Positions 22,204 through 30,312 of a DNA stretch of 64,000 nucleotides are shown in pieces (position 1 is the stretch's first letter; each line of letters starts with the position of its first letter). The stretch comes from Lysobacteraceae bacterium PS02065 (GTDB lineage: Bacteria; Pseudomonadota; Gammaproteobacteria; Xanthomonadales; Rhodanobacteraceae), in assembly GCA_029959555.1 (NCBI GenBank), contig JASCPI010000004.1:1-64000 (forward strand). The letters run 5' to 3'. The position numbers were made by a program, and so were the translations under genes. Under the pieces are notes generated by a model. That model saw only the letters and a list, made by a program, of their open reading frames with translations. It searched no databases and had not been told where the DNA came from.

Positions 22204-24528
22204 ATGCACGCATCCGCCGCTTCCCTCGCCTCGCTCGTCCTGCTGCTGGCCGGCACGCAGGCCATCGACGGCCACGCCGCCACGTACACCGTCGGTGTCG
22301 GCACCGGCTGCTCGCATCCGAACGTGCAGGCTGCGGTCGACGCGGCCGCGGCGAACCCGGGTGCGGATCTCATACGGATCTCGCGCAGCGTCGCCCACAC
22401 GGCGCAGGCGATCCGCATCTCGGACCAGGAGCTGACGCTCGAAGGCGGCTTCCCCGATTGCACGAGTGGTGCTTCCGGCGTGTGGACCGTGCTCGACGGT
22501 ACCGGCGGGGAATCGACGAGCGTGGTGACGATCACGGGCGCGAGCGGTGCCGTCACGATGCGGCGTCTGCGCATCATCGGTGGGGACGAGGTCGGCGACG
22601 GTGATGGTGGCGGTATCGATCACAGCACGTCCCTCTCTTTCCCCTTGTTGCTGGAAGACGTCGAGATCAGTGGCAACCGTGCGCGTGACGGCGGCGGCAT
22701 CGCCGTCGGCGGTGCGGCAACGATCGGCCGCAACGTGCGCATCTTCGACAACCGGGCGACACGCTCGGGCGGCGGCATCAGCATCACATGGGGCCGCCTT
22801 CGCATCGACGGCGACGGCGTCCTGATCGGCTACAACACGGCCGCGAGCCACGGCGGCGGCATCAACGTGGAGATGACGACCGGCGTCGACATCGGCTCGC
22901 CGGGCTGGAACGGACTCGGCGTGATCCACGGCAACTCGGCGCGTTACGGCGGCGGAATGTCGATTCGCGCCGGCGCACTCGCGGCGCACCCCGCGCTTGC
23001 CCGGCTCTACACGACCAGCACCACGCGCCCGGTGCGCATCAGTTCCAACGTCGCCTCGGCGACCGGTGGCGGCGTCTACCTCGATCCCTACATCGGCATC
23101 GACATGCGCAGCGCCTACGCGATCCTCTGCGCCTCCGACGTGCGCATCGACAGCAATCGCGCCGTCCAGGGTGCCGCGATCTACGCCGACACCGACTACA
23201 ACGCCCTGGGTCACCTGCGCTCCAGCGCCGCCATGATCAACCCGGGCCACGCCAACGACTGCCTCGGCATCGCGCCGCGCCCCGCGCATGCCGTGCGCTG
23301 CACGGGCTCGCCGGACTGCAACCGCATCGACGGCAACATCGCCGACGGAGACGACAATGCCGGCACCGGAGCGGTCGTCCTCATCCAGAACGCGAGCCGG
23401 TTCCGTGCCACGAACACGTACTGGTCGACCAACTCGGGCGGCCATCTGATCCGCGGGTTCGGCGAGTTCGACGGTCCCGGTGCCAACCGCGCGATCGTGA
23501 GCCTCGTGTCGTGCGTGATCGAGGGCAACTCGCTCTCGCGCGAGATGCTCCGCTTCGAAGACTCACAACTCGATGCGAGACTCGAGCGCTGCACGATCGC
23601 GGGCAACACGTATGGCGAGGCCATGATGCGCTTCGCGCAATCCAAGGACATGCGCCTGGACCTGCTGCACTCGATCGTCTGGCAACCGGGCACGGTGCTG
23701 CGCTCAGGCAGCCCACCGGCGACGTCGGCTGTCGAGTGGAACGTGCTGCACACGAATACCACGCTTGGAAGCACCGCCTACACGCTCGTGGCCGACCCGC
23801 GCTTCGTCGGCGACGGTGACTACGGCCTGCGCGCAGGCTCGCCTGCGGTCGATTACTCGCCCGCCGTGGGCGGCGACGATCTCGCCGGCAACGCGCGCTC
23901 GCGCGACCTGCCCATCAAGGCGAACGTCTGGGGGCCGACCGACGTCGGCGCGTTCGAGCGGCAAACCCTCGCGCCGCTCGTCGTGAACGCCGACTTCGAC
24001 ACGGGCCTCGGACAATGGAGCACCGTGACGCCGGGCGTCACGATCCGCGACGCGGCGTTGAACGCCACGGGTGCGGCGGGTTCGGGCTCGGCGAAGATCA
24101 CGCAGACCAACGTCGCCTACGGCCAGGCGATCCGCGGCGTACAGCAATGCGTGCACCTGCCCGGCCCGGGCCTCTACGCGATCAACGGCTCGGGCCGCGG
24201 CACCGGCACCATCACGACGGGCGGCGACATCGCACAGCTGCACTGGGAGTTCCGTCGCACCGCGGGCGAGGCCTGCACGCAAGGCGCAGCCAACGCATCC
24301 GGCACGCTCACGCTGTCCAACAGCGGCTCGTGGAGTCGTCCCGCGAATCCCGCACTCCTCAACGTCACGGCCCAGGAGTGGACCGCCAGCAGCGCGATCC
24401 TCGTCACGCTGGTCGGCGTGGAGAGCGGCACGTCATCGAGTCCGCGCACACTGAACACGTGGTTCGACGGCATCAGCGTGACGCCGGCCGGCAGCGACAG
24501 GATCTTTGCGGACGGGTTCGAGCGATAG
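22204..24528 (+). CDS. Secreted right-handed beta-helix protein with F-x-x-G-F-E tail (diverged copy 6)
   Basis: 774 aa from the ATG at 22204, chosen because a typical signal peptide (M-H-A-S-A-A-S-L-A-S, cut near G-H-A-A) starts there. The open frame upstream is only REP repeats. Beta-helix body with G-G-G-I turns, then A-D-P-R-F-V-G-D-G-D-Y / S-P-A-V-D and the beta-sandwich opening V-V-N-A-D-F-D, which is close to that of copy 2 (N-V-A-Y-G-Q-A-I-R-G). The tail is R-I-F-A-D-G-F-E-R. The stop codon is immediately followed by REP-like sequence. Confidence 0.87.
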   Translation: MHASAASLASLVLLLAGTQAIDGHAATYTVGVGTGCSHPNVQAAVDAAAANPGADLIRISRSVAHTAQAIRISDQELTLEGGFPDCTSGASGVWTVLDGTGGESTSVVTITGASGAVTMRRLRIIGGDEVGDGDGGGIDHSTSLSFPLLLEDVEISGNRARDGGGIAVGGAATIGRNVRIFDNRATRSGGGISITWGRLRIDGDGVLIGYNTAASHGGGINVEMTTGVDIGSPGWNGLGVIHGNSARYGGGMSIRAGALAAHPALARLYTTSTTRPVRISSNVASATGGGVYLDPYIGIDMRSAYAILCASDVRIDSNRAVQGAAIYADTDYNALGHLRSSAAMINPGHANDCLGIAPRPAHAVRCTGSPDCNRIDGNIADGDDNAGTGAVVLIQNASRFRATNTYWSTNSGGHLIRGFGEFDGPGANRAIVSLVSCVIEGNSLSREMLRFEDSQLDARLERCTIAGNTYGEAMMRFAQSKDMRLDLLHSIVWQPGTVLRSGSPPATSAVEWNVLHTNTTLGSTAYTLVADPRFVGDGDYGLRAGSPAVDYSPAVGGDDLAGNARSRDLPIKANVWGPTDVGAFERQTLAPLVVNADFDTGLGQWSTVTPGVTIRDAALNATGAAGSGSAKITQTNVAYGQAIRGVQQCVHLPGPGLYAINGSGRGTGTITTGGDIAQLHWEFRRTAGEACTQGAANASGTLTLSNSGSWSRPANPALLNVTAQEWTASSAILVTLVGVESGTSSSPRTLNTWFDGISVTPAGSDRIFADGFER

Positions 24529-24529
24529 C

Positions 24530-24630
24530 TTCCGGGATAGCTTCCGGGACACCCACCTTTTCGGAGAACGTCCACGGAACTGCCGGAACAGCGCCGCGCT
24601 TTTCGCGCACATCACGGGTGTCCCGGATGG
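24530..24630. repeat. REP-like inverted pair
   Basis: TCCGGGACACCC (24543-24554) and GGGTGTCCCGGA (24616-24627) are a perfect 12-bp inverted pair, 61 nt apart. A partial core (CTTCCGGGATAG) precedes it and touches the stop codon of the upstream gene. Confidence 0.75.
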
Positions 24631-24753
24631 ACACGTCCACCGAGGAGGACGCCGGATTGACTTCCTGCGGCGACCGCGCCCACTCTGGCGCCGATGGTCC
24701 GCTTCGATCGAATCGTGCCGCCAGCGGCGGCGTGTCACGGAGTGAGTCAGTCC

Positions 24754-25323
24754 ATGCACCTCGCTTCCATACGCCTTGCGATAGGGGCGCTTGTCACGGT
24801 CACCCTTCCCTCGCAGCTCTGCGCCATCGAGCTGCCACGCATGGCGACGCCGACCGTGGTGCCTGCGGAGGATGCCCCATGGCTCGAATACGATGCGGGC
24901 AAGCTGCGCGTACTGGCCTCCGCCGATCGAACGGGCGGAAGCTACTCCGTGCTGGAACTGCATGAATTGCCGGCGTACCAGACGCCACCGCACCTGCATC
25001 CCGGGATGGACGAAACGTTCTACGTGCTCGAGGGGACGCTCGAACTACGACTGCCGGGAAAAACCTATCACTTGGGGGCAGGCTCGTACGCGCACGTTCC
25101 CCGCAACACGCCGCATGCGCAGGGCAGCGCCGATGACCGCCCCGTTCGCGTATTGATCACCCTGTCGCCGGGAGATTTCGAGGCCTTCTTCCTGGACCGC
25201 GTTGCGCTCGTGGCCAGGATGCCGCGGGGCCATCCGGATTTTCGACGCTCGTACCTGGAGATCGTTCGAAAGCATGCTGCGTGGCTGCAGCCCGCTACGT
25301 TGGAGCCTTCGGCCGACGAGTAG
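24754..25323 (+). CDS. Secreted cupin-domain protein
   Basis: 189 aa from the ATG at 24754. An earlier in-frame ATG at 24694 would add 20 residues ahead of the hydrophobic signal-like segment (A-I-G-A-L-V-T-V-T-L-P-S), so the later start is preferred. One cupin fold covers about residues 55-130: P-P-H-L-H-P-G-M-D-E-T-F-Y-V-L-E-G-T supplies the H-x-H and Glu metal ligands, and the second motif ends in P-R-N-T-P-H-A. It should be a periplasmic or secreted metal-dependent cupin of unknown substrate. It does not carry the F-x-x-G-F-[DE] tail. It is flanked by REP-like repeats on both sides. Confidence 0.82.
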   Translation: MHLASIRLAIGALVTVTLPSQLCAIELPRMATPTVVPAEDAPWLEYDAGKLRVLASADRTGGSYSVLELHELPAYQTPPHLHPGMDETFYVLEGTLELRLPGKTYHLGAGSYAHVPRNTPHAQGSADDRPVRVLITLSPGDFEAFFLDRVALVARMPRGHPDFRRSYLEIVRKHAAWLQPATLEPSADE

Positions 25324-25367
25324 CGACAGTGCATTCCGGATCGAGCGTCCCGGACAAGCATGTCTCG

Positions 25368-25517
25368 GCAGTATCCGAAGCTTCCGGGACAGCCAGCGTT
25401 CTCCGGCACAACGTGGGGGCACAACGTGGGTGTCCCGGATGTACGCGTGCCGTCTTGGTGTCCCGGATACCCCTGCTGCTGGAAAAGTGGGTGTCCCCGA
25501 TGCTTGACCTCCCCGAT
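25368..25517. repeat. Cluster of REP-like units
   Basis: Two units lie head to tail. The first has inverted cores at 25383-25391 and 25431-25439 plus an internal duplication of GCACAACGTGGG. The second spans 25453-25503 and matches 28366-28416 over 51 nt with two mismatches. Another GATGCTTGACC echo follows. The cluster occupies most of the left half of the 426-bp gap 25324-25749; the right half holds only the weak leader element listed next. Confidence 0.75.
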
Positions 25518-25564
25518 GCTTGACCTTTTCTCTCTTTGCACCGTCAACAGGTTCCTCATCGCGA

Positions 25565-25606
25565 TGGCAGGAATAGGCGCGCTTCGTCGTTCAAATCGAT
25601 ACGCCT
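25565..25606 (+). promoter_or_regulatory. Possible degenerate leader element
   Basis: TGGCAG (25565-25570) is followed by AGGCG (25575-25579) and CGCCT (25602-25606) around a 22-nt loop with CGTCGTT. It is 185 nt from the next start, and both core and distance differ from the other members. Confidence 0.25.
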
Positions 25607-25749
25607 GTCGAAAGCGCTCACATTGTCGCTAGGGCGGGGCGATACACAGATGGTCGCCCCGTCCAGACCCGTGATGCCGCCACGCTTTGCGCGAGGCGAC
25701 GCCTACTCGAGAGGTCCGGCCCTTATTTCGCGCATGAGAGGAGTTTTAG

Positions 25750-26943
25750 GTGAACCAATCCAGACGATCCATCCCGCATCACGTGGCCTTTGGGTTCGCG
25801 TTGTTGGTCGTAAGTACATCGGTACCGGCTGCCACCATTGTCGTTACCGCCACGACCAACAGCGGTGCGGGCTCACTGCGCCAAGCGCTCATCGACGCCA
25901 ATCATGGCGACACCGTTACGTTCGACCTGCCTGCGCCGTCTACGATCGCTGTGCCGTCGGTACTCTCCATCAGCAAGGACATCACGCTTCGAGGTCCCGG
26001 AAGGGACATGCTGATACTCGATGGGGGCAGTTCCAGCGGGGTGATACAAGTCGGGGGGGCTGATGCCGTTATCGCCGGTCTTACCCTTCGACACGGAAGA
26101 AATTTTGGCCTCAGGAATCTCGGTCGCGCCGTTCTTCGTGACTGCGCCGTAACCGGCAACGTTGGGGGAGGCGGACTCGAGAACCAAGGCAACCTCACCA
26201 TCAGTGAGTGCGTCTTCCAGGACAACAGAAGCAGTGTTGACGGAGGCGGCATCTACAACGCGCCCGGTGCAACGCTGTCCGTGGAGCGCAGCACTTTTCG
26301 AGGCAACTTTGCCCGCTTCGGGGGCGGGATCTACAACAGTGGCTCGGTCCTCATCGAGGGCAGTACGTTTGTCGGCAACAGGCGCGACCACAACCGCGGT
26401 GCCGGTGCTCTTTACAACGATGGCATAGCGGTACTAAACAACAGCACCGTGGTAGACAATGAAGTCGGTGCAGTGCTCAACTTTAGTCAGTTGACGATCA
26501 CCAGCAGTACGATCGTCGGCAACGGCCCTTTCAATGTCGCGGCGCTTGCCGTGGCCAACTTCGACCGCGTCACCATCAGTCGGTCCATCCTGCTGGATAC
26601 GTGCAGGAACGACGCCCCCTCCGCGACGATCACATCCGGCGGTGACAACATCGCTTTTGCTGAATTGCCACATCTCGAGAACCCCTGTGTCCCACTAGAT
26701 GAAGCGCTCAACGATCGGGTCGTCGACGATTCCTTCCCATTTCCACCTTTGGCCGACAATGGCGGTCCGACGCTGACCTACAAACCTCCGGTTGGCAGCT
26801 TGGCGATTGACGGTGTCGAGATCAATTCCTGCACAGGGGTCGACCAGCGTGGCATGATCCGCCCGATTGGACCTCGCTGCGACATCGGTGCGGTGGAGTC
26901 GGAGGACGCCGATGTGCTTTTCAGGACGGGATTCGACGGCTGA
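25750..26943 (+). CDS. Secreted choice-of-anchor-Q-type beta-helix protein with F-x-x-G-F-D tail (short form)
   Basis: 397 aa with a GTG start, supported by the Shine-Dalgarno GAGAGGAG about 8 nt upstream. The signal peptide ends near S-V-P-A-A, then T-N-S-G-A-G-S-L-R-Q-A-L, the classic opening of CSLREA/choice-of-anchor Q beta-helix proteins. Beta-helix repeats (G-G-G-I-Y-N) follow, then N-G-G-P-T-L-T-Y and D-Q-R-G-M-I-R-P, ending V-L-F-R-T-G-F-D-G. Base composition is a little less GC-rich than in the long paralogues. It and the RAYT gene lie between two 51-nt direct repeats (25453-25503, 28366-28416). Confidence 0.87.
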   Translation: MNQSRRSIPHHVAFGFALLVVSTSVPAATIVVTATTNSGAGSLRQALIDANHGDTVTFDLPAPSTIAVPSVLSISKDITLRGPGRDMLILDGGSSSGVIQVGGADAVIAGLTLRHGRNFGLRNLGRAVLRDCAVTGNVGGGGLENQGNLTISECVFQDNRSSVDGGGIYNAPGATLSVERSTFRGNFARFGGGIYNSGSVLIEGSTFVGNRRDHNRGAGALYNDGIAVLNNSTVVDNEVGAVLNFSQLTITSSTIVGNGPFNVAALAVANFDRVTISRSILLDTCRNDAPSATITSGGDNIAFAELPHLENPCVPLDEALNDRVVDDSFPFPPLADNGGPTLTYKPPVGSLAIDGVEINSCTGVDQRGMIRPIGPRCDIGAVESEDADVLFRTGFDG

Positions 26944-27106
26944 CGCCGCACGGGGCCGGTGTCCGGGCTGGGGGCATCAGAGACGGCACGCATCCATGAT
27001 TGTGACGTCGGAGCGCGACGAGTATCGTTTCTTGGATAGGCTCCGACGCCGCGCCGGGCATGTCGAAACCGACGAGGTACGGCGTATCAGCCATGAGGTA
27101 GCTCAA

Positions 27107-27138
27107 AGCATCCGGGACACCCACTTTTCAGCTGCTCC
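27107..27138 (-). repeat. REP-like unit upstream of the RAYT gene (inverted partner)
   Basis: Read on the minus strand, it contains GTGGGTGTCCCGGATGC preceded by GCAGCTGAAAA. The unit at 28366-28416 downstream of the RAYT gene has the same core in the opposite orientation, so the transposase gene is bracketed by inverted REP copies. The remainder of 26944-27201 shows no clear gene. Confidence 0.75.
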
Positions 27139-27201
27139 CTGACCCGCGCAGTCGACGATCTCCTACAGACGTAGCCGTTGCGACCTCCGACCATTGGAGC
27201 C

Positions 27202-28179
27202 ATGACCACGGCTCGCCATCGGCTCGTCGCGCCGGACGAATCCGGCTTCTATCACTGCATCTCGCGTTGCGTTCGCCGGGCGTGGCTTTGCGGCACGGAT
27301 GCGCTGAGCGGACGATCGTTCAAGCACCGGCGTGACTGGGTCGAGCAACGGTTGCTCGAACTGGCGGACATCTTCGCGGTTGGGCTCTACGCCTATGCCG
27401 TGATGAGCAACCACACGCATGTTGTGCTTCGGATCGATCCAGGCGCTGCACAGAGATGGTCCGACGAAGACGTGGCGATTCGATGGGTCAAGCTGTTCCC
27501 GGCGACGACCGATGGCGTCATCGATCCGGTGCGTTGCCGCGAGAAGGAGGCGGTCCTGCTTGGGAACCACGAACGTCTGGCGGTCTGTCGCCAGCGCTTG
27601 GGCGATCTGTCGTGGTTCATGCGCTGCCTCAACGAGCCGATCGCGCGACGCGCGAACCGCGAGGACGGCTGCACTGGAAGGTTCTGGGAAGGTCGCTACA
27701 CCTGCCAGGCGCTCCTCGACGAAGCCGCCGTGCTGGCGTGCATGAACTACGTCGACCTCAATCCGATACGCGCAGGGATTGCAGACGATCTAGGCAGCTC
27801 GGAACACACCGGGATCAAGCGACGCATCGACCAACTCTCGATCGTGCAGTCGGACGCATCGATCCCGCCGGTCGCAGGCATCACACCCGGCTTCGCGGTG
27901 CTCGCGATCACGACGACGGCCTACATCGAACTGGTCGATTGGACGGGACGCCGGACCCGTCACGACAAGCGCGGAAGCATCGCGGCCGATACCCCGCCAA
28001 TCCTCAGGAAACTCGGCATGGGCGATGCCGCGTGGCAATCTCAGGTGCTCGGCATCGAGAACCGCTACGCGCGCGCGATCGGCTCAGCGCGAAGCCTCGC
28101 GGACAAGGCGGCCGCGATGGGGCAACGATGGCTCAAGGGCATCACCACAGCGCGCCAGCTCGGCGACATCGCAGGCTGA
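27202..28179 (+). CDS. REP-associated tyrosine transposase (RAYT, Y1/HUH family)
   Basis: 325 aa. It is a single-strand DNA transposase of the IS200-like Y1 superfamily that acts on REP palindromes (family knowledge). The HUH motif is H71-T-H73 in N-H-T-H-V-V-L-R. The motif M-N-Y-V-D-L-N-P-I-R-A-G further on carries the conserved Tyr and the Y-x-x-L-N-P signature. The N-terminal F-Y-H-C-I-S-R-C-V-R-R-A is also typical. It is longer than many RAYTs, as in other Lysobacterales members. The ATG at 27202 is preferred over a TTG 24 nt upstream. REP-like repeats flank it and fill the gaps around it, which strongly suggests that it generated them. Confidence 0.9.
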   Translation: MTTARHRLVAPDESGFYHCISRCVRRAWLCGTDALSGRSFKHRRDWVEQRLLELADIFAVGLYAYAVMSNHTHVVLRIDPGAAQRWSDEDVAIRWVKLFPATTDGVIDPVRCREKEAVLLGNHERLAVCRQRLGDLSWFMRCLNEPIARRANREDGCTGRFWEGRYTCQALLDEAAVLACMNYVDLNPIRAGIADDLGSSEHTGIKRRIDQLSIVQSDASIPPVAGITPGFAVLAITTTAYIELVDWTGRRTRHDKRGSIAADTPPILRKLGMGDAAWQSQVLGIENRYARAIGSARSLADKAAAMGQRWLKGITTARQLGDIAG

Positions 28180-28348
28180 AAACAGAAGCATCAGTCGCTC
28201 GGCCCTAGTCTCGCCAGCCTCGGACGAAGCCCGAGCACCACGCCGCAACTCCTGCCGCGCGCACTTCGCATCGACGCAAGGGCTGTTGCCGCCCGTCCCG
28301 CTCGACGACTGTCGTCGCGCCACGTCGTCCCATTCAAATCGAGAGCAT

Positions 28349-28432
28349 GCGTGTCCAAGATGCTGTCTTGGCGTCCCGGATACCCCTGCTGCTGGAAAAG
28401 TGGGTGTCCCGGATGCCCGGATGTTGATCACG
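28349..28432 (+). repeat. REP-like cluster downstream of the RAYT gene
   Basis: A weak core (GCGTGTCCAAGATGC) precedes the full unit 28366-28416, with cores at both ends around CTGCTGCTGGAAAA, and a partial GCCCGGATG follows. It joins directly to the truncated gene that begins at 28421. Confidence 0.75.
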
Positions 28433-29200
28433 CCCGCCACGGCGCCCTTCGCACGCGTCGGCGGCACCTGCGGGACACCACCGTTCTCGCTTGTCCCGTT
28501 CACGGCGTGCACGCTGATCTACACCTTCTCGCCCACGGTGGCCGGCGCAGGACAGACGCAGGCTGTCGAGTTCGTCTTCCGGGCTGCCGTAGCAACCACG
28601 GATTCCGTGTCACTCATGGGTGATGCCACGCAGGGCAGCCAGACCATCGATTTCCCGGCGCAACCCGCGCGCATCTACGGGCCGGGATACGGGTTTCCGA
28701 TCCATCCACCGGCGGTGGCCAGTTCGGGCCTCGCGGTGGTGTATGGCTCGACCACGCCGTCGGTCTGCACCGTCGCCGGCAGCGCCGTTGCCGTCGTCGC
28801 GGCCGGCACCTGCACGATCACGGCGAACCAGCCCGGCAATGCCTCGTGGGCCGCTGCCGCGCAGCAGACGCAATCGTTCGCGATCGCCCGTGCCAGCCAG
28901 ACGCTGACGTTCCCGGCGCCGTCCGCCGGCAGCCGCAGCTTCGTGCCGGGCGGCACGTTCGCGATCGACCCCGTGGCCACCAGCGTCACGCCGAACGCCG
29001 GGCAACCCATCGTCTATTCCTCGCTCAGCCCCACGGTGTGCACCGTCAGCGGCACCACGGTGACGATGGTCGCGATGGGCGCCTGCACCCTCGCCGCGAA
29101 CCAGGCCGGCAATGCCAACTACAACGCCGCGACACAGGTGACGACGCAGGTGCAGCTCGCGCTGTTCGCGCATGGGTTCGAGGTGATGACGCCGCCGTAG
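28421..29200 (+). pseudogene. 5'-truncated secreted Ig-like-repeat protein with F-x-x-G-F-E tail
   Basis: About 259 codons remain. The first part resembles the end of an ASH/choice-of-anchor-D type domain (C-T-L-I-Y-T-F-S-P-T-V-A-G). Two Ig-like repeats follow (V-C-T-V-x-G, T-C-T-I-T-A-N-Q-P-G-N-A, then A-C-T-L-A-A-N-Q-A-G-N-A), and the end is A-L-F-A-H-G-F-E plus five residues. No signal peptide or ribosome-binding site precedes it; the frame begins abruptly inside the REP unit. It therefore looks as if the RAYT/REP insertion replaced the 5' part of a larger secreted-protein gene. Confidence 0.7.
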
Positions 29201-29228
29201 CCACCGCCTTCCGGATGGCGCAATCTGT

Positions 29229-29279
29229 GCGTGTCCCGGATGTCAATCATCCCTCGAAAGGTGGGTGCCTCGGATGCGC
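29229..29279. repeat. Degenerate REP-like unit
   Basis: The layout is the same as in the 51-nt unit (core, about 20 nt, AAAGGTGGGTG, second core), but the second core has drifted to GCCTCGGATGC. Confidence 0.6.
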
Positions 29280-29316
29280 ACTGGATGCCGATGGATTTCC
29301 CCGGACGCAGATCACT

Positions 29317-29405
29317 CCTAGTGTCCCGGGATGATCGCCTCTCATTCCGGATGTATGATAAAAAGTGGCTGTCCCAGATGCACTCTAGTCCCAGATGCAT
29401 CCCTT
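29317..29405. repeat. Degenerate REP-like unit at the left edge of the AT-rich island
   Basis: AGTGTCCCGGGATG is followed by AAAAGTGGCTGTCCCAGATGC and a further echo, GTCCCAGATGC. Base composition changes to AT-rich immediately to its right. Confidence 0.6.
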
Positions 29406-29426
29406 GGGTGCCACTTGGAGGTATTC

Positions 29427-30188
29427 GTGGATCGTAAGCTTCTAAAACAACCTTTTCGTATGGAGAACCCTCCTAACTGGAAATGTCCTACATGTGACGT
29501 CGGCCTTCTGCGAATTGTCGATAAAACATTCTCTAAAACTGAAACGGCGGCATCTCTTTCTGCCAAAGACCACGAGGCGTGGGATCCTGACTGGACTGAG
29601 TATCGCTTTTCAACACTTCTTAAGTGTACTAATGACAAGTGTGGGGATCACGTATCCCTCTGTGGCCGCGGCGGCGTAGATTATGATGTGGAATGGGATA
29701 CGAGGGGCCAACCTGACCAAGTGCTTGCGGACTTTTTCAAGCCGACTTATTTCGAACCTCCACTGAAACTTCTTCCGATTCCAAATGGCTGTCCAAGATC
29801 AGTTTCAGATCCGCTTATGGAGTCGTTCCGACTGGCTTTCTGCAGCCCTCCGTCTTCCGCAAATTTCGTGCGGTCCGCTCTAGAGTGTCTGCTGACTGAG
29901 CTTCATATCGCACGATTTACCCGATCAAAAGGAAAATTCACGCCCATAAATCTCCACAGAAGAATTGAGCTTTTGCCTTCAAAGCTGGATGAGCTGAAGG
30001 CAATGCTCTTTGCAATAAAGTGGCTGGGTAATGCGGGCAGCCATTCGCTCGATGAGGTAAGTTTCGATGACGTGATGGACGCTTACGAACTCATCTCGCA
30101 TGTTCTCGATGAGCTCTACTTGTCGCGAAAAAAGAAGCTGAGCGCACTGGCTAAGAAAGTTAACAAGCGCAAAGGTCCGAAGAAATGA
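29427..30188 (+). CDS. DUF4145-domain protein with N-terminal zinc ribbon
   Basis: 253 aa from a GTG at 29427, chosen because GGAGG lies 5 nt before it; an in-frame ATG at 29460 would remove the first 11 residues. Cys20-x2-Cys23 (W-K-C-P-T-C) and Cys67-x4-Cys72 form a probable zinc ribbon. Residues about 150-240 fit DUF4145, with the typical I-K-W-L-G-N-A-G-S-H motif, and the end is strongly basic. DUF4145 occurs alone or fused in restriction and other defence proteins (family knowledge). Codon usage is far more AT-rich than in the neighbours, a sign of transfer. It is 124 bp upstream of a same-strand P-loop ATPase and probably works with it. Confidence 0.82.
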   Translation: MDRKLLKQPFRMENPPNWKCPTCDVGLLRIVDKTFSKTETAASLSAKDHEAWDPDWTEYRFSTLLKCTNDKCGDHVSLCGRGGVDYDVEWDTRGQPDQVLADFFKPTYFEPPLKLLPIPNGCPRSVSDPLMESFRLAFCSPPSSANFVRSALECLLTELHIARFTRSKGKFTPINLHRRIELLPSKLDELKAMLFAIKWLGNAGSHSLDEVSFDDVMDAYELISHVLDELYLSRKKKLSALAKKVNKRKGPKK

Positions 30189-30312
30189 CACCGGCTAGTG
30201 GTACATCCGGGGAACCGATGTTCTTTTGCCGAGCGGCAGATTAGGCTCACTGTCAAGGTCCAGCCCCCTACAACCGCCTGAAATCTGGCATAGATGCGTC
30301 AAGGAATGTCTT

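Noticed and set aside
7399..24528. Beta-helix proteins as autotransporters or two-partner secretion exoproteins
   Set aside because: No C-terminal beta-barrel, no TPS domain and no TpsB gene in the window.
26996..27142. Small 48-aa open frame before the RAYT gene
   Set aside because: Its end is read through a REP unit, it has no clear ribosome-binding site and resembles no known family.
28025..28420. Extension of the Ig-like gene back through the end of the RAYT gene
   Set aside because: That part is out of frame with the RAYT gene, crosses a REP unit and has no domain character.
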